Assembly: GCF_020639365.1 (NCBI RefSeq)
Contig: NZ_JAINUL010000001.1
Span: forward strand, 1 to 45,078
Reading direction: 5' to 3'
Length of the DNA stretch: 45,078 nt
From: Streptomyces flavotricini
GTDB lineage: Bacteria > Actinomycetota > Actinomycetes > Streptomycetales > Streptomycetaceae
Part shown: piece after piece, positions 10,001-19,345 of the stretch
Layout of the letters: each line of letters starts with the position of its first letter
How positions within the stretch are numbered: the first letter of the stretch is position 1
Position numbers and translations under genes: made by a program
The notes under the pieces: model-generated
What the model was told of the DNA's origin: nothing
Database searches by the model: none
What the model saw: only the letters and a program-made list of their open reading frames with translations

Positions 10001-13000
10001 CCAGGGTCTCCTCGGAGACCGGTCCGGGTGTGAAGAACGAGATCACCGGGGTCACTCACACGGCGAAGATCTCCCGCAACTACGACGCGGACGGGCAGCT
10101 GCTCACCGAGTCCACGGAGGACACCACCGGCGGCGACGCCACCCGGACCAGCACCTACCACTACGACGCCCTGGGCCTGAACGACCGCGTCACGGACCCG
10201 CTCGGCAACGAGACGGCATTCGGCCATGATGCGCTGGGCCGCGTGATCCGCGAAACGGATCCCGAGGGCAACGTCGTCACGCACGCGTTCACCAAGCGCG
10301 GACAGCTGGCCGAGTCGGTCCTGAAGGACTGGAGGGGCGATCCGTCCGGCCAGACCCGCGACCTTGTCCTGGTCTCCCACGCCTACGACCCTGCCGGCCG
10401 ACTGGCCACTACAACCGACGCCATGGGCGCCACGACCGCCTTCACCTACTTCGACGACGGCCTCACGGCCACGACGACCGCGAAGCAGGTCACCCAGGCG
10501 AACGGCTCCAAGAAGGACATCGTCCTGGAGTCGAACTCCTATGACGGGGCGGGCAACCTCGCCACGCATACGGAGAGCGGCAACCGCACCACCGTCAACA
10601 CCGTCGACGCCACCGGACGCGTGACGCGCTCGGTGTTCGACCCCGCTGGACTCAACCGTGTCACCACCGCCGCGTACGACTCCGAGGACCGCCTCACCGA
10701 ACAGACGCAGTCGATCGACGGCTCCGGCAAGAAGCTCACCTCGACGACCGAGTACGACACGGTGGGCAACCCGAAGAAGGTGACCGTCACCGACGGCACA
10801 GGTACACGGGTCACCTCCGGCACCTTCGACCAGCGGGGCCTTGCCATCACGCAGGTCACTGCTCGGGGCAATGTCTCCACCAACCGCTACGACGCACTCG
10901 GCCGTCTGGTGGAGACGACACAGCCTCAGGTGCAGGCGGAGGAGAACGGAGGAACGGCCACCGCCGTCACGCCCAGGGCTCTCACCGGCTACAACACCTT
11001 CGGCGAGGCCACCGAAACCCGCGACGCACGCGGCCTGGTGACCCGGATGGAAATCGACAAGCTGGGCCGCCCCACCGCGATCACGCTGCCGGACTACACG
11101 CCGCCAGGCGCCACAGCGGCGATCACGGCAGTAAGCCGCACGACGTACAACCAGCTCGGCAAGCCGGCATCCACCACCGACCCCCTGGGCCGCACCCGCT
11201 ACTACCAGTACGACCAACTGGGCAATCTGGCACGCTCCACCGACCCGGCGGTCGGCGGCGCGCAGAGCCTGCAAGCCCCCGGCAGCAACTCCATCAGCGG
11301 CACCTCAACCGATCTGAACGGCGGCGGGGTGGCCACCTACACCTGGACGGCGACCGGCCTGCCGCTCTCCGCTACCGACCCGACCGGAGCACGCCTCGAA
11401 TCCACCTACGACGAACTGGGGCGCAAGCTCACGGCCACCGACGTTGAGCGCAAGCCCACCCTCCAAAACCTCGTCTCCCGCTACACCTGGGACGACGCCG
11501 ACAACCAGACCGAATCCACCACGCCCAGCGGCCGCCGCACCACAGCTACGTACAACGCGGCCGGCGAGGCATTGACGGTCACCGATCCGCTCGGTGGCAC
11601 CACCCGATCCGCCTACGACGGACTCGGCCGCCTGAGCGAGTCCCAGGACGCCACCGGCCGCAAGACGGCCACCGTCTACGACGTCACGGGCAACCCCGCC
11701 TCGGTGTCCGACTACGGGACCGGAGCGACGGTCCTGCGCTCGGTGTCGACGGAATACGACAACGACGGCAACCCCACCGCCTCGGTCTCGGCCACCGGCG
11801 CCCGACGCACCTACGCATACGACGCCCTCGGCCGCCTGACCACGCAGACGGAACCGGTCACTGGCACGGACTCCATCACGACAACCTTCGGATACGACGC
11901 GGCGGGCCATCGCACGCGCCTTACCGACGGCCGCGGAAAGGCCACCTACTACACCTTCAACGCATGGGGCCTGCCGGAATCGACCATCGAGCCCAGCAGC
12001 ACCGAACACCCGGCACTCTCCAGCCGCACCTGGACCAACGTCTATGACGCGGCAGGGCAGATCGTCACCGAGCTGCTCCCCGGCAGCGTCAAACGCCAAA
12101 AGACGTACGACGGCCTGGGGCGGCTGATTGGTGAAACCGGATCCGGCACCGCTGCGGCCACCCGTCCCCGCTCGCTCTCCTACGACCTGGCCGGTCGTCT
12201 GACCGGAGCCGGCGCCGACGGAGTACTCGCGGGCAACACCTACTCCTACAACGACCGCGGCCAGCTGCTGAAGGCTGAAGGCCCCTCCGGCAACTCCGCC
12301 TACGCGTACGACGCGGACGGTCAGATGACCTCCCGCACAGACCCCGCCGGCACAACGGTCTTCACCTACGACCAGGCGGGCCGCCTCGACACCGCCACGG
12401 ATCCGCTCACCGGCACGGAGACCTGGACAGACTTCGACGCCGCCGGTCGCATCACCCTTGAGCAGTACGCCCGCAAGAACGGATCTGTCTACCAGATCGC
12501 CGCAAAGCGCACCCACGCCTACGACAGCCTCGGCCGACTCGCCGAGGACAGCGTTCAGCAGAGCGGCACCGGCACGGCGGTCCAGGGCTCGGCCTACGGG
12601 TACGACCTCGACAACCGCCTCGTGAGGAAGACCACCACCGGCACTGCCGGCGCGGGCACCGAAACCTACGCCTACGATCTCGCGGGTCGCATGACCTCAG
12701 AGACCAGTGGAGCAACCACCACGGCCTTCGAGTGGGACAAGGCCGGCAACCTGACCAAGAAGGGCGACCTCACCGCAACCTACGACGCCCGCAACCGCGT
12801 CCAGACTTGGGGCACCCAGACCTTCGACTACTCCGCCCGAGGCTCCGTCCAGTCGATCACCGACGGCGGCACTACCCGGACCGTCAAGACCGACGCCTTC
12901 GAGCGCACGGTCACCAACGGCACAAGCACCTTCACCTACGACTCACTCGACCGTGTCCTGACAAGCGGCGGAACAGGTTTCAACTACGACGGCGGCTCCA

Positions 13001-14595
13001 ACAACCTCGTCAAGGACGGCACGTCCCTCTACAGCCGCAACCCCAGCGGCACCCTGCTGGCCAGCGCGACAACTGGAACGCCGGACTCTGCTCGACTCGC
13101 GGTCACTGATCAGCACAGCGACGTGGTGGCCGGCCTCTCCGCTGACGGCACAGCAGTCACCTCGTCCCGCGCCTACGACGCATTCGGCAACGTGACCGCG
13201 TCGGCGGGCACCAACCCTTCTCTCGGATACCAGTCAGGCTGGACGGACAGCTCTACCGGCGAGGTCAACATGGCCTCGCGCTGGTACCAGCCCGGCACCA
13301 GCGGTTTCACCAGCCGCGATACGGCACAGCTGGACCCGACACAGTCGGGCCAGCGAGCCAACCGCTACTCGTACGGCTTCGGGTCGCCTCTCAACGGAAC
13401 CGACCCCACCGGGCATTGGTGGCTGGATTGCGGCTCGATGTGGTCGCCCTTCAAGCTGAACCCCTGGTGCGTGGGATTCAGCGCGTGGTACTCGGGCGCT
13501 GACAGCATTCGCGCCCAGGGAGACACATGCACCGTCCTCCAATGCAGCATGACCAGCATCCTCGCGCAGGTGCGGGCCCAAGCAGAGTTCGCCCGGGAAG
13601 CCGCCGACAGGCCTGCCCCCGCCTACAGGGGAGGTGGCAGTAGTTACTCTGAGCGACACTACGCTCCCTACGCCCCTCGCGGCCACGGTGGCGGCGGTGG
13701 CGGTGGCAATGGCGGCGGTGGCGGTGGCGGTGGCGGTGGCGGCAAGAAGGTGCCGCCGCGACCGACGAAGCCGCCCAAGCCGCTGATCGACACCAACCCG
13801 TACAACGGCCACAACCCACTCATCGCGCCGGACCTGCCGAACCCCATAGCTGTCGTTACGTCGATCGTAGGCACGGCTGCAACCGCCGCCGCCGGCGCAG
13901 CGGCTGCCACCGTCACTGCACAGGCACTGTTGGACACGTTGGCGATCGCCATCTTCGCGCCGGTCGTCGCCGGAGCCTCGGACCCCCGGCTCGACAAGAA
14001 TCCGGGCGGCGACAACAAGTGGCGTAACCGAACAGACGGGAAATGCGACGATGGCCCGGGCAGAAGCGACAATGGCCATCAGGTCTACCTGCCGCGCGAG
14101 CGCTACTACGACACTTTTTCCCATCGGGAGGAATGCCGCGCAACTGGTGTCTATGGAATCCTGGACATGAAGGACCTCACAACCAAAGCGCATCCAGGAC
14201 CTGGAAGTTCTACGGGCACAAGCCTCCGCCCTCCCGGCTATGATGAAATCAACAGTCAGCCCGGCCAGCGTGCGAACAACGGCCATCTGGTCCCCAACCT
14301 TGGCGGAGGAACCGGTACCGACCTCCGAAACCTCGTGGCCCAGTACCGATGGGTAAACTCTCCTTACATTCGCGACACGATTGAATTGGACATTCGCACC
14401 AGCCTCGAAAAGGGCGAGCGGGTCACAAACTCCATCGTTCCCCACTACGACAATGCCGGCTCAGGAATCCCCACGAGGATCGAATACAACTATTCGACCG
14501 TAGGAAGCGGGGAATGGAAGCAGTGCTTCGTACACAACACACCAAGCAAGACTGCGACAACAACAGGTACACCAAACTGCCCACAGAAGAAGTAG
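4087..14595 (+). CDS. Giant Rhs/YD-repeat polymorphic toxin with nuclease tip
   Basis: A 3502-residue secreted toxin delivery protein. Start GTG 4087 has a GGGGGA site 6 nt upstream; ATG 4072 is the in-frame alternative. Order of regions: signal peptide 1-27 ([19 protein letters not shown]...); DNRLRE-like domain ~352-538; Rhs N-terminal DUF6531-like region ~772-872; three LamG/concanavalin-like repeats ~979-1217, 1268-1498, 1512-1735, each with ELWF(K/R)T and LYLDG motifs; YD repeats ~1739-3038 (YDALGRL, YAYDA); Rhs core ~3025-3112 ending [11 protein letters not shown]; poly-Gly linker ~3200-3220; hydrophobic Ala-rich stretch ~3254-3297; nuclease tip ~3308-3502. The tip carries GHLVPN...GTDLRNLV, the Endonuclease_NS_2-type motif, with probable catalytic H3400 and metal-ligand N3415. 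The adjacent SUKH gene is its likely immunity. Codons in the tip are less GC-rich than in the core, as expected for an exchangeable module. Nuclease activity is inferred. Confidence 0.93.
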   Translation: MRTARPLVFLVAFVVAVLAGTEQAALAVNQWVIAKTGVGAGEKPKQGWGSARGRGHSASGDATDAAAGGGRSGALKAPGELSADVAASPLRLGGAAEQVKVPFSEVAAPPAAKPEGFDAKSSAEVVDKRTERGRTFLNKDGTYTTRFYNEPVNFRGRDGKWKAINSSLASGAKDANGSVWQPRSVEKQAGFAEFADARTLVNLGVDDGTSIGYGIEGAAHSPGKVDGSAITYPEVRPSADVELISGGDSVKENMVLRSAAAPTRWRFPLVLQGVTAKLDTNGGVSFTDAGGRQKAWMPPGWMEDSAKPANSNQGAVSSGVSYALEGAPGRQVLVVTLDGAWLSAPDRVFPVKVDPSVTRGGATSGTYVQSPYNQNFSSDTVLKVGTSNGGTNKAASFLRFDGINGSLNNAWILDARLQLFNTWSYSCTARPVTVHPITSNWAEGTTSSWPGPATGDALGSKSFAHGWRPEGQTGYPCGGPAWEAIDLGGSGRQLIDDWTHGRKPNYGLAVKASTTDSTAWKQFGSDDYPNGNPSLDVTWSKYGAAYKLGEFVQPMTATTEGTFKVTVTNQGQQTWGKNSNYKLRYLLYDAAGNPIGGADKVRWTPMPQDVAPGQTITLDAKIAPLSPATYTLVWTMDDYGTATFVDDGIPGAGLRVEAVNIPPQLTGAAPASGSIPDTLTPTLWVSATDRDHYPSPLAYQFEICEVEGKDTRKNCRTSPSSASQSWTVPSGWLNWGKAYAWYGYASDGQAQSARTAPSILTMEVPQPVITSHLSSATPGRRFDERSGNYATSATDAAVPSVGPALAVTRTYNSQDPRTSSVFGAGWATRWDMRALSEPDGSMLITLENGSQVRFGKNSDGTYSAPSGSMGVLASVSGGGWTLRDATAALYTFDASGLLIKVTDGQGREQQLTYTGGKLSKATDSISKRALSFAWSGSHVATVSTDAVGPGAPALTWSYSYTGDLLAKVCPPSSTTECTSYEYTGGSQYRSMVQDAGPSGYWRLGEADGDNALSEAVSRIGMNAGHYRDVTLGETGPLAGTGNKAVSFNGTNSYLELPGSTLAASTVLSVELWFKTDKPGGVLVGFQDSPLGPVNPAHFNPVLAVDAAGKLRGAFEVSDGYVTPLVSPAPVTDNAWHHAVLTSTGTSQALYLDGQSLGSRTGPVTHSVKTFTYLGAGFTADGWDGGGYTGTRYYKGLMDEVAVYQRALDSGSVRAHYAARGGAAKLSKVTLPSGRVSASAEYDGDSERATKVTDENGGAWQISAPRYSSGSQAYADAVRAAAPVNYWRLGDGSGAAAADEISTGGNGSYRDGVALGGVGAFLDGDDGAVTLDGAKGAIAVPAESVSNATSLSVELWFRTDKPTGVLLGLQDVEVTNTSPSMFNPSLLIDGDGKLRGHLWDGPGSWPVMGGTKVTDNKWHHVVITGGPTGQSLYLDGAKVGSKAGVVKPETFAYAYLGGGYSNEGWDGQAGGVRYFNGQLDEAAFYTKELDAQTVAEHFKARNRLTAGTGDQYQGTVMADAPAGYWRLDEASGTQMTGKIAASGVNGTYTRATLGAPGAFGFGDATSARFEGNGYAKLPGLGVTTTDQSVELWFKTTKPGVLYSDQELVMPDPGVSTYTPVLYVGTDGKLHGQYYTANTAATNVSATTVTDDEWHHAVITAQGGTQTLYLDGAQVAQVLNKPISLQANKHTYIGAGFANGWPASPGAVSYFTGQIDEVAVYRRPLTATQVSAHYGARAQASSSSISSTITVTDPTGAKTSSIFDAVRGQRRTATTDADGGVTTFSYDTGGFLHTVTDANGHATTTGHDERGNTVSTTTCRDANSCWTSFADYYYNAADPLDPRNGRQVANRDARSVDAADTRYRTTTSYTAMGLPDTITLPDGRTTTTTYTTGSEPAVGGGLTPPGLVATTKTTGGLTVSYAYFASGDRAKSTTPSGLVTTYAYDGIGRKLTETQVSDATPDGATTTYAYNAMSRVSSETGPGVKNEITGVTHTAKISRNYDADGQLLTESTEDTTGGDATRTSTYHYDALGLNDRVTDPLGNETAFGHDALGRVIRETDPEGNVVTHAFTKRGQLAESVLKDWRGDPSGQTRDLVLVSHAYDPAGRLATTTDAMGATTAFTYFDDGLTATTTAKQVTQANGSKKDIVLESNSYDGAGNLATHTESGNRTTVNTVDATGRVTRSVFDPAGLNRVTTAAYDSEDRLTEQTQSIDGSGKKLTSTTEYDTVGNPKKVTVTDGTGTRVTSGTFDQRGLAITQVTARGNVSTNRYDALGRLVETTQPQVQAEENGGTATAVTPRALTGYNTFGEATETRDARGLVTRMEIDKLGRPTAITLPDYTPPGATAAITAVSRTTYNQLGKPASTTDPLGRTRYYQYDQLGNLARSTDPAVGGAQSLQAPGSNSISGTSTDLNGGGVATYTWTATGLPLSATDPTGARLESTYDELGRKLTATDVERKPTLQNLVSRYTWDDADNQTESTTPSGRRTTATYNAAGEALTVTDPLGGTTRSAYDGLGRLSESQDATGRKTATVYDVTGNPASVSDYGTGATVLRSVSTEYDNDGNPTASVSATGARRTYAYDALGRLTTQTEPVTGTDSITTTFGYDAAGHRTRLTDGRGKATYYTFNAWGLPESTIEPSSTEHPALSSRTWTNVYDAAGQIVTELLPGSVKRQKTYDGLGRLIGETGSGTAAATRPRSLSYDLAGRLTGAGADGVLAGNTYSYNDRGQLLKAEGPSGNSAYAYDADGQMTSRTDPAGTTVFTYDQAGRLDTATDPLTGTETWTDFDAAGRITLEQYARKNGSVYQIAAKRTHAYDSLGRLAEDSVQQSGTGTAVQGSAYGYDLDNRLVRKTTTGTAGAGTETYAYDLAGRMTSETSGATTTAFEWDKAGNLTKKGDLTATYDARNRVQTWGTQTFDYSARGSVQSITDGGTTRTVKTDAFERTVTNGTSTFTYDSLDRVLTSGGTGFNYDGGSNNLVKDGTSLYSRNPSGTLLASATTGTPDSARLAVTDQHSDVVAGLSADGTAVTSSRAYDAFGNVTASAGTNPSLGYQSGWTDSSTGEVNMASRWYQPGTSGFTSRDTAQLDPTQSGQRANRYSYGFGSPLNGTDPTGHWWLDCGSMWSPFKLNPWCVGFSAWYSGADSIRAQGDTCTVLQCSMTSILAQVRAQAEFAREAADRPAPAYRGGGSSYSERHYAPYAPRGHGGGGGGGNGGGGGGGGGGGKKVPPRPTKPPKPLIDTNPYNGHNPLIAPDLPNPIAVVTSIVGTAATAAAGAAAATVTAQALLDTLAIAIFAPVVAGASDPRLDKNPGGDNKWRNRTDGKCDDGPGRSDNGHQVYLPRERYYDTFSHREECRATGVYGILDMKDLTTKAHPGPGSSTGTSLRPPGYDEINSQPGQRANNGHLVPNLGGGTGTDLRNLVAQYRWVNSPYIRDTIELDIRTSLEKGERVTNSIVPHYDNAGSGIPTRIEYNYSTVGSGEWKQCFVHNTPSKTATTTGTPNCPQKK

Positions 14596-14605
14596 ACGGA
14601 AAGCC

Positions 14606-15178
14606 ATGACGGATCGATACGTGCAGGCGACAATGGATGTCCTCGGCGCGGCCAGGGATGTCTTCTCCGGGCATGACACTTGGCGCCCTCTTGAGGAAGC
14701 CATCGATGCACAACTGCCGGACGACTACAAAGCCTTGATCGACGCATACGGACCAGTCCAGGTAAATGGGCACCTCTACCTCGAACATCCCGCCAACCCC
14801 TTCTACCCTCTCAGAACGTGGATCTCTGAGACCATCGAGGACTTCCGTGACGTGGATTGGGGGGAGGAGGATTCTCCGCAATTTGGCGGGAAAGCCGGAC
14901 TCATTCCAATCGCCAGCACAGACAGGGGTGAATACGCGTTCCTGGCTCCGGGCAACGATGGCGGCCAATCGCGTATCTTCTCCTGCGGCCGGGACGAGCC
15001 AGACCTGTACGAACACCGGATGACCTTTGCAGAATGGCTGTATAGGTATTTGGCAGGAGAGGAGATGTTCAGCCCCGGACACCGCGACTTCTACCCCGGG
15101 CCGGTACGCCTGGAGAGTCTGCCCACTGCCGCAGGCGACCGCAGCTCGAAATGGTACGGACAGGAGAGAAGCACCTAA
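14606..15178 (+). CDS. SMI1/KNR4 (SUKH) family immunity protein
   Basis: A 190-residue protein starting at ATG 14606, only 10 nt after the Rhs stop, with AGACGGAAAG ahead of it as a weak ribosome site. The N-terminal third has the SUKH signature: W..LE.AI..QLP.DYK.LID.YGP (residues ~27-52). It continues with HLYLEHP and later GLIPIASTDRGEYAFL, the usual SUKH core strand pair. SUKH proteins are the most common immunity proteins of bacterial polymorphic toxins and often protect against nuclease toxins, so it most likely binds and blocks the nuclease tip of the preceding gene in the producing cell. The overlapping upstream position implies co-transcription; a terminator follows at 15206. The binding partner is inferred from position. 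Confidence 0.85.
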   Translation: MTDRYVQATMDVLGAARDVFSGHDTWRPLEEAIDAQLPDDYKALIDAYGPVQVNGHLYLEHPANPFYPLRTWISETIEDFRDVDWGEEDSPQFGGKAGLIPIASTDRGEYAFLAPGNDGGQSRIFSCGRDEPDLYEHRMTFAEWLYRYLAGEEMFSPGHRDFYPGPVRLESLPTAAGDRSSKWYGQERST

Positions 15179-15205
15179 GAGTCACTTCACAAATTGAATA
15201 AACAA

Positions 15206-15236
15206 GGGCCGTGCTCGATAATCCCGAGCACGGCCC
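15206..15236 (+). terminator. Hairpin terminator after the toxin-immunity pair
   Basis: A perfect 12-bp stem GGGCCGTGCTCG / CGAGCACGGCCC with a 7-nt loop, 27 nt after the immunity stop. No long U-tract follows, which is normal for actinobacterial terminators. Confidence 0.75.
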
Positions 15237-15243
15237 CTCCAAT

Positions 15244-15490
15244 TCAGTCGTCAGAGGCGCCATCGGCATTGCGTGACCGCTGACAGTCCCGGAGGCCCAC
15301 GGTGGCTGGGGCCGGCATTCCTGGCAACGTCAGGCGCTGCGCCGAGAGCGGTGCGGGCCAGGTATGCCAGGAGCCGGGCCCCAAAGGGGCGCCGGCTCCG
15401 ATGGCACGCTCGTGCGCCAGCACGATCGTGCGGATTTGCCCCTGAGGGTGCCGCGGTTGGAACCGGTAGCAGATCAGGGTCAGCCGCCAA
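15244..15490 (-). other. Possible decayed coding fragment
   Basis: On the minus strand the sequence LTLICYRFQPRHPQGQIR, then IVLAHERAIGAGAPLGPG, is followed by a stop at 15244-15246. Third positions are GC-rich and the first half looks protein-like. There is no start with a ribosome site, and the family is not recognised. It may be a remnant; it may also be chance. Nothing else is visible between the terminator and 15541. Confidence 0.25.
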
Positions 15491-15540
15491 GGGGGGCCCT
15501 GGCGTCGCGTTGATGGTCGCAGTCGGGCGCAGGGTAGGGC

Positions 15541-15598
15541 AAGGACCTGCGGGACGCGTACGAGCCAATCCCCCTCCGCCTGATCGCCCGTATCCCTA
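15541..15598 (+). pseudogene. 5' part of a gene split by two tandem ISs
   Basis: This short stretch encodes KDLRDAYEPIPLRLIARIP and ends at the TA (15597-15598) where insertion element A begins. If the DNA between this TA and the TA at 17550-17551 is removed, the frame continues directly into NPSTCLGSFRVTLTTS at 17551. Further upstream an in-frame TAG lies 3 nt before KDL, so the N-terminus is lost or frameshifted. Confidence 0.5.
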
Positions 15599-16473
15599 AG
15601 AGCGTGTCTCACGTGGTGATCTTTGCGAGCCTCTTGTAGCAGGTCAGGGCTGCGGCGAGGCCGAGGAAGGCAAGGAAGTGACTGCCCTTTCGTTCGTACC
15701 GGATGGTGAGGCGGCGGTAGCCGAAGAGCCAGGAGATCGACCGCTCGATCTTCCAGCGGTGCCGACCGAGCCGCTCGCCGGACTCGATACCGGGACGGGC
15801 GATCCGCGCGAGGAGGTTCCGGCTGCGGAGCTAGCGGAGGTGCTCTGCGGAGTAGTACGCCTTGTCCGCGCGGACCTTCACCGGCTTCCTCCGGCGCGGT
15901 CCGCGCCGGGAGCGGACGGCGGGGATGCCGAGAATCAACGGCTTCAACGCCTGGCTGTCGTGCAGGTTGGCGCCCGACACCGCGACGGCCAGCGCCAGGC
16001 CCTGAGCCTCGGACAGCACGTGTAATTTGCTGCCCTTCTTACCGCGATCGACCGGATTCGGCCCGGTCAGCGAGCCCCCCTTTTCGCCCGCACCGAAGCG
16101 GCATCGACGATCGCGGACGTCCAGTCCAGCTCGCCCCTGGCGCCAAGCTCGTCCAGCACCGCCCGGCGCAGCCTGCGCCACAGCCCGGCCTCGGTCCACG
16201 CGGTGAACCGACGGTGCGCAGTGGCCGGCGAGACACCGAGCGACTCCGGCAGATACCGCCATGCGCACCCGCTCGTCAGCACGTACACCACGGCCGTGAA
16301 TACCGCCCGCTCGTCCACCGGGGCAGTACCCCCGCCCTGCGGACGGGACGTGAACCTCGGCATCAACGGAGCTGCCAGCCCCCACAGTTCGTCCGGCACC
16401 AGACGACGCGACAGATCAACCCTCACGGTGCAGCATCATGCCGCACCACCGAAGCACCACGTGAGACACGCTC
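15599..16473 (-). mobile_element. IS5-family insertion sequence A (defective)
   Basis: The ends are inverted repeats GAGCGTGTCTCACGTGG (15600-15616) and its complement CCACGTGAGACACGCTC (16457-16473), matching perfectly over this length. A TA dinucleotide lies on the left at 15597-15598 and on the right at 16474-16475, so target duplication of TA is likely, with one base of uncertainty at the left edge. It carries a single transposase reading frame pair on the minus strand that is broken by a stop codon. Insertion element B begins immediately to its right. Confidence 0.8.
15609..16426 (-). pseudogene. IS5-family (IS427-like) transposase with nonsense mutation
   Basis: OrfA starts at GTG 16426 (VRVDLSRRLVPDELWGLAAP) and reads through RYLPESLGVSPATAHRRF and DWTSAIVDAASVRAKRG. 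At AAAAGGGGGG (around 16076-16085 complement) a -1 shift leads to orfB: GGSLTGPNPVDRGKKGSKLH, then RADKAYYSAEHLR. Such A/G slippery runs are the known programmed frameshift signal of this IS5 group. OrfB is then cut by TAG at 15831-15833, although the frame downstream still encodes the expected catalytic end (RIARPGIESGERLGRHRWKI, ERSISWLFGYRRLTIRYE, up to TGA 15609-15611). The DDE glutamate region lies after the stop, so this copy should be inactive. Confidence 0.8.
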
Positions 16474-16475
16474 TA

Positions 16476-17549
16476 GAGCCTGTGTGATGTCGTGATCAGT
16501 TTCTGGGTTCTGTCTCTTTGCGGGGTGGAACCCGGTAGGACTGATGGTCGTGACGCGCAGGCAACTCACCAATGCTCAGTGGAAGTTCATCGAGCCGTAC
16601 CTGCCGATCGGTAGGTACGGGCCGTACCCGGAGCGGTTGCGGGAGCAGTTCGAGGGTGTGATCTGGCGGTTCCGCTCCAGTGCTCAGTGGCGGGAGATGC
16701 CTGCCGAGTTCGGCCCCTGGGCCACCGTCTACGGACGCTTCCGCGTCTGGCGCGATGCCGGCGTCTTCACCGCCCTGCTCGAAGGCCTGATCGCCGAGGC
16801 GGCCCTCGCGGGAAGAACAGACTTGTCACTGGTCAGCGTGGACTCCACAACAGTCCGCGCCCACCATGATGCCGCAGGGATGCGCGTCAGCAAGCACCTC
16901 ATGGAAGCCCTGGAAGAAGCCGCGCAGGAGCAGGAAGCGGCCCGACAAAAAGGGGCGGACCGGAGGAACAGAACGGACAGGCCGAGCGCCGACGCATCCG
17001 GCGCAGACACAGGCTCCGGCTGAAGGAAGCCCTGCTCGGCAGGTCCCGTGGCGGACTGACCAGCAAGATTCATCTCGCCGCGGACCGCAGGTGCCGTCCG
17101 CTCGCGCTGGTCCTGACCGCCGGGCAGGCCGGGGACAGCCCGCAGTTCATCCCCGTGCTCGCGAGGGTGAGAGTCCGCCTGCCTGTCGGGCGTCCCCGCA
17201 CCAGGCCCGGCGCGGTCGCCGCGGACAAGGCCTACTCGTCACGCGGCAACCGCTCCTACCTGCGTAGACGCGGCATCAAGGCAGTCATCCCCGAGAAGAA
17301 GGACCAGGCCGCCAACCGGAAGAAGAAGGGCGCAAGAGGTGGCCGGCCCGTCAGTCACGACGCCGATCTCTACAAGGAACGGAACACCGTCGAGCGGCTG
17401 ATCAACAAGCTGAAGGCCTGGCGCGGCATCGCCACACGCTACGACAAGACCCCGGACAGCTACCTCGCCGGCCTCCACCTCCGCGCCGCCATGATCTGGA
17501 TCGACGACCTCCTGAAAGACGCCGACTGATCACAACATCACACAGGCCC
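16476..17549 (+). mobile_element. IS5-family insertion sequence B (apparently intact)
   Basis: The inverted repeats are GAGCCTGTGTGATGTCGTG (from 16476) and the complement of CACAACATCACACAGGCCC (to 17549), with two mismatches, continuing inward as ATCAG/CTGAT. TA flanks both sides (16474-16475 and 17550-17551), a plausible 2-bp target duplication. Its left edge uses the TA at the right border of element A, so the two elements sit back to back. Length about 1.07 kb. Confidence 0.85.
16544..17529 (+). CDS. IS5-family transposase made by -1 frameshift (orfAB)
   Basis: OrfA starts at ATG 16544 (MVVTRRQLTNAQWKFIEPYL) and contains the N-terminal domain and the first catalytic Asp region (DLSLVSVDSTTVRAHHDA). 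It would end at TGA 17021-17023. A run of AAAAAGGGG at 16947-16955 allows the ribosome to slip back one base into orfB: GQAERRRIRRRHRLRLKEAL, RSRGGLTSKIHLAADRRCRP, AADKAYSSRGNRSYLRRRGI, and finally ERNTVERLINKLKAWRGIAT with the DDE Glu, ending at TGA 17527-17529. This arrangement is typical for the IS427 group of IS5. No inactivating mutation is visible, so it may be the active element in this region. Confidence 0.85.
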
Positions 17550-17550
17550 T

Positions 17551-17829
17551 AACCCATCGACATGCCTGGGCAGCTTCCGCGTGACCCTGACCACGTCTGT
17601 GGTCGGTGGGGGATGGAAGGGCGTTGCCATACTCGACAGTCCCATGTCGGCGTCCGACTGGGAAGGCTTTGACTTCCTGATGCAGCTCGATCCGGTCTTC
17701 ACTCTGCGCTTCGCGGACGACAGTACCGTGTGGGTCGACGTTATCGCCGAAGGGGCCGACGAACCTCTCGTCCTCAGCCCCTTCGAATCGGGTGAACCCG
17801 CCGGCTCCCGGGCAGGATCGGAGTTGTAG
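17551..17829 (+). pseudogene. 3' part of the IS-split gene; possible second immunity gene
   Basis: The open frame enters from the right edge of element B and reads NPSTCLGSFRVTLTTSVVGG, ILDSPMSASDWEGFDFLMQL, and FTLRFADDSTVWVDVIAEGA, ending at TAG 17827-17829. GTG 17581 could serve as an internal start (82 residues). Joined to 15541-15598 across the TA target it makes one frame of about 112 residues, which is direct evidence for gene disruption by the two insertion sequences. Its position just downstream of a Rhs toxin and its short acidic strand-rich composition suit an orphan immunity protein, but the family is not recognised. Confidence 0.6.
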
Positions 17830-17880
17830 TCAGCACGCTCGAAGCCTCCTGCAGTGCAGCCCGGTCGGGCCAGGGCGGCG

Positions 17881-17915
17881 GTCAGGTCAGGTCAGGTCAG
17901 GTCAGGTCAGGTCAG
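17881..17915. repeat. GTCAG pentanucleotide tandem repeat, 7 copies
   Basis: Seven perfect head-to-tail GTCAG units followed by a partial unit (GG). It lies in a non-coding stretch between the split gene and the small gene at 18022. A 5-bp unit would shift frame if translated. Copy number is likely to vary by slippage. Confidence 0.95.
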
Positions 17916-18021
17916 GGAATCCTGACGAGCGATGGCGTTTTCCGTGAACCGGTACGCCCGGCAGGCCTGGGCGTACGGCCGGCGGGGGTGACCGGCGGGG
18001 CCGGCGGCCGTTGTTGCGGGT

Positions 18022-18213
18022 ATGGACGAGCCGCTGGACCTGCTGGACACGCTCCTCGACGGAGTGAGCGAGCCACGGCTGAAACTGATCAGCTCCGACG
18101 AGGCGCGCGCCCTGATCGTGCTCCTCGGGCTGCTCGAAGAAGGCGAGCAGCCCGAGGACGTACGCCGGGCCGCGGGCGACATGCGATTCCGCCTCGGATC
18201 CCGCCTCGCCTGA
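18022..18213 (+). CDS. Small acidic hypothetical protein
   Basis: A 63-residue frame starting at ATG 18022 (MDEPLDLLDTLLDGVSEPRL) and ending LGSRLA. It is rich in Leu, Asp and Glu, likely all-helical, with an EEGEQPEDVRRAAGDM stretch near the C-terminus. The upstream GTTGTTGCGGGT offers only a weak ribosome site. Codon use is typical for the genome, and the frame on the opposite strand looks like a shadow. Function unknown; size and charge would also fit a small regulatory or antitoxin-like protein, but there is no motif to support that. Confidence 0.55.
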   Translation: MDEPLDLLDTLLDGVSEPRLKLISSDEARALIVLLGLLEEGEQPEDVRRAAGDMRFRLGSRLA

Positions 18214-18352
18214 CCAGCATCCCGCCGTACCGCGGCATGCCTGACAGGCGGCTGCCCGGGTCGTGGCAGCCGGATCCGTGCGGAGCGCTCCACGCCGTTC
18301 AGCAGACGCCGCGGAGAGGCATGGCCGGATGCGTGTCTCTGCGCGTCGGTTC

Positions 18353-18574
18353 TCACTGTTCCCCGCGGCTCCTTGCAAGGCGTCGCGGCTGGGGGCGGTT
18401 CGCCTGGGTCCAGTCGGCGAACCACCAGGCTGCGGTGACAATGGCGGCCCAGAGCAGGCCTTGCAGCACGGCTTGTGGCCACGTGGCCGACTCACCCCAC
18501 CGCTCGACTCCCGTCAGCGCCCCCCAGGCCACCACGAGGACCACGGCCGTACGTACACGTCGATGCTTGAACAT
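18353..18574 (-). CDS. Small membrane protein, unknown function
   Basis: Starting at ATG 18574 the protein is 73 residues: MFKHRRVRTAVVLVVAWGAL, then WPQAVLQGLLWAAIVTAAWW, then a basic tail RPQPRRLARSRGEQ. Two transmembrane helices (about residues 9-23 and 33-50) with positive ends suggest both termini are cytoplasmic. An extended start at 18607 adds eleven residues but has no better ribosome site. Family not recognised. Confidence 0.55.
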   Translation of the reverse strand: MFKHRRVRTAVVLVVAWGALTGVERWGESATWPQAVLQGLLWAAIVTAAWWFADWTQANRPQPRRLARSRGEQ

Positions 18575-18753
18575 GCGCACAACCTGCCCCGGGGCGCCGA
18601 AGGCCAACAGAGATCAGTACGGCATTGTCAGATGAGGCCGTGGTGAAAAAGTGCGTTGGTCCCCTCGCTGGCCGCGTAGAGCCACGGATCCCGGTCAGGT
18701 GCGCGAGTGAGCGACCGACGACGTGAACGGAGGCGGAAACCGCCGTCGCAGGC

Positions 18754-19068
18754 TTGCTCACCGCCGCGATCGAGGACTCAGACGACGCCGTCCGAGAGAG
18801 CGCCCTCAACGCCATCTGTAACGCCTTCGAATGCAGAGACCTGTCGCTCCACCTGGTCGCCGGGCTGGCACCGTGCCTCCACACGATGACCGCACCCCTT
18901 CTCGAGCACGCCCTCGGCATTCTCGGCTCCACCCGTGACCCCGACGCCTACCCGATGATCGAGCCCTACCGACAACACCCCGTGGACTACGTCCGCGAAG
19001 CCGCCGTCATGGCGCTCGCAGACCTGTCCGCCCAGAACACTCCCGCAGTGACGGACCGCAACTCTTGA
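18754..19068 (+). CDS. HEAT-repeat-like protein, probably 5'-truncated
   Basis: A 104-residue frame from a TTG codon with no ribosome site; an in-frame TGA lies shortly upstream, so the true N-terminus may be lost. The sequence has alternating amphipathic helices: IEDSDDAVRESALNAICNAF and HPVDYVREAAVMALADLSAQ, both with the D.VR..A...L pattern of HEAT/PBS-lyase-like repeats. Such repeats make protein-binding scaffolds. It is more likely a remnant of a longer HEAT protein than a full gene. Confidence 0.45.
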   Translation: MLTAAIEDSDDAVRESALNAICNAFECRDLSLHLVAGLAPCLHTMTAPLLEHALGILGSTRDPDAYPMIEPYRQHPVDYVREAAVMALADLSAQNTPAVTDRNS

Positions 19069-19178
19069 AGATTCCTCGGCACCTCGCGCACGGGCCGACC
19101 TGGGCGGGTGCGCAGGTCAGTACGGGCTGTCTCACGGGCGGCCCTCCGCCCCTTCAGCTTGGTCCGCTGGAGGGGCGG

Positions 19179-19330
19179 TCGTGGAAGTCCGAGACACTCC
19201 CTGGTCCGTTCCCGAGGAGTACGGGCTGACCACTGTCAGGGACAAAGCGGCGGACCCGGGACGCTGCGGGTTGAACGGGAGCGCCTCACCGTCCGGATAC
19301 TCGGCCGGAAGCGTGGGGCCAGTGCCGTAG
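19179..19330 (+). other. Possible coding remnant upstream of tRNA
   Basis: From GTG 19179 the frame reads VEVRDTPWSVPEEYGLTTVR then DKAADPG, after which the protein-like sequence continues in another frame as LRVERERLTVRILGRK. This suggests a frameshifted short gene. No family is recognised. The rest of 19069-19345 shows nothing. Confidence 0.25.
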
Positions 19331-19345
19331 GGTGGTGTTCACCAA

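Noticed and set aside
8215..12516. Very long minus-strand open frames (about 1019 and 403 codons) opposite the Rhs gene
   Set aside because: They are antisense to the repetitive YD and LamG coding region; their products are Arg/Gly/Val-rich with no domains. High GC keeps the antisense frame open.
17881..17915. GTCAG array considered as a CRISPR or iteron set
   Set aside because: Units are only 5 bp and directly adjacent, with no spacers and no replication gene nearby.
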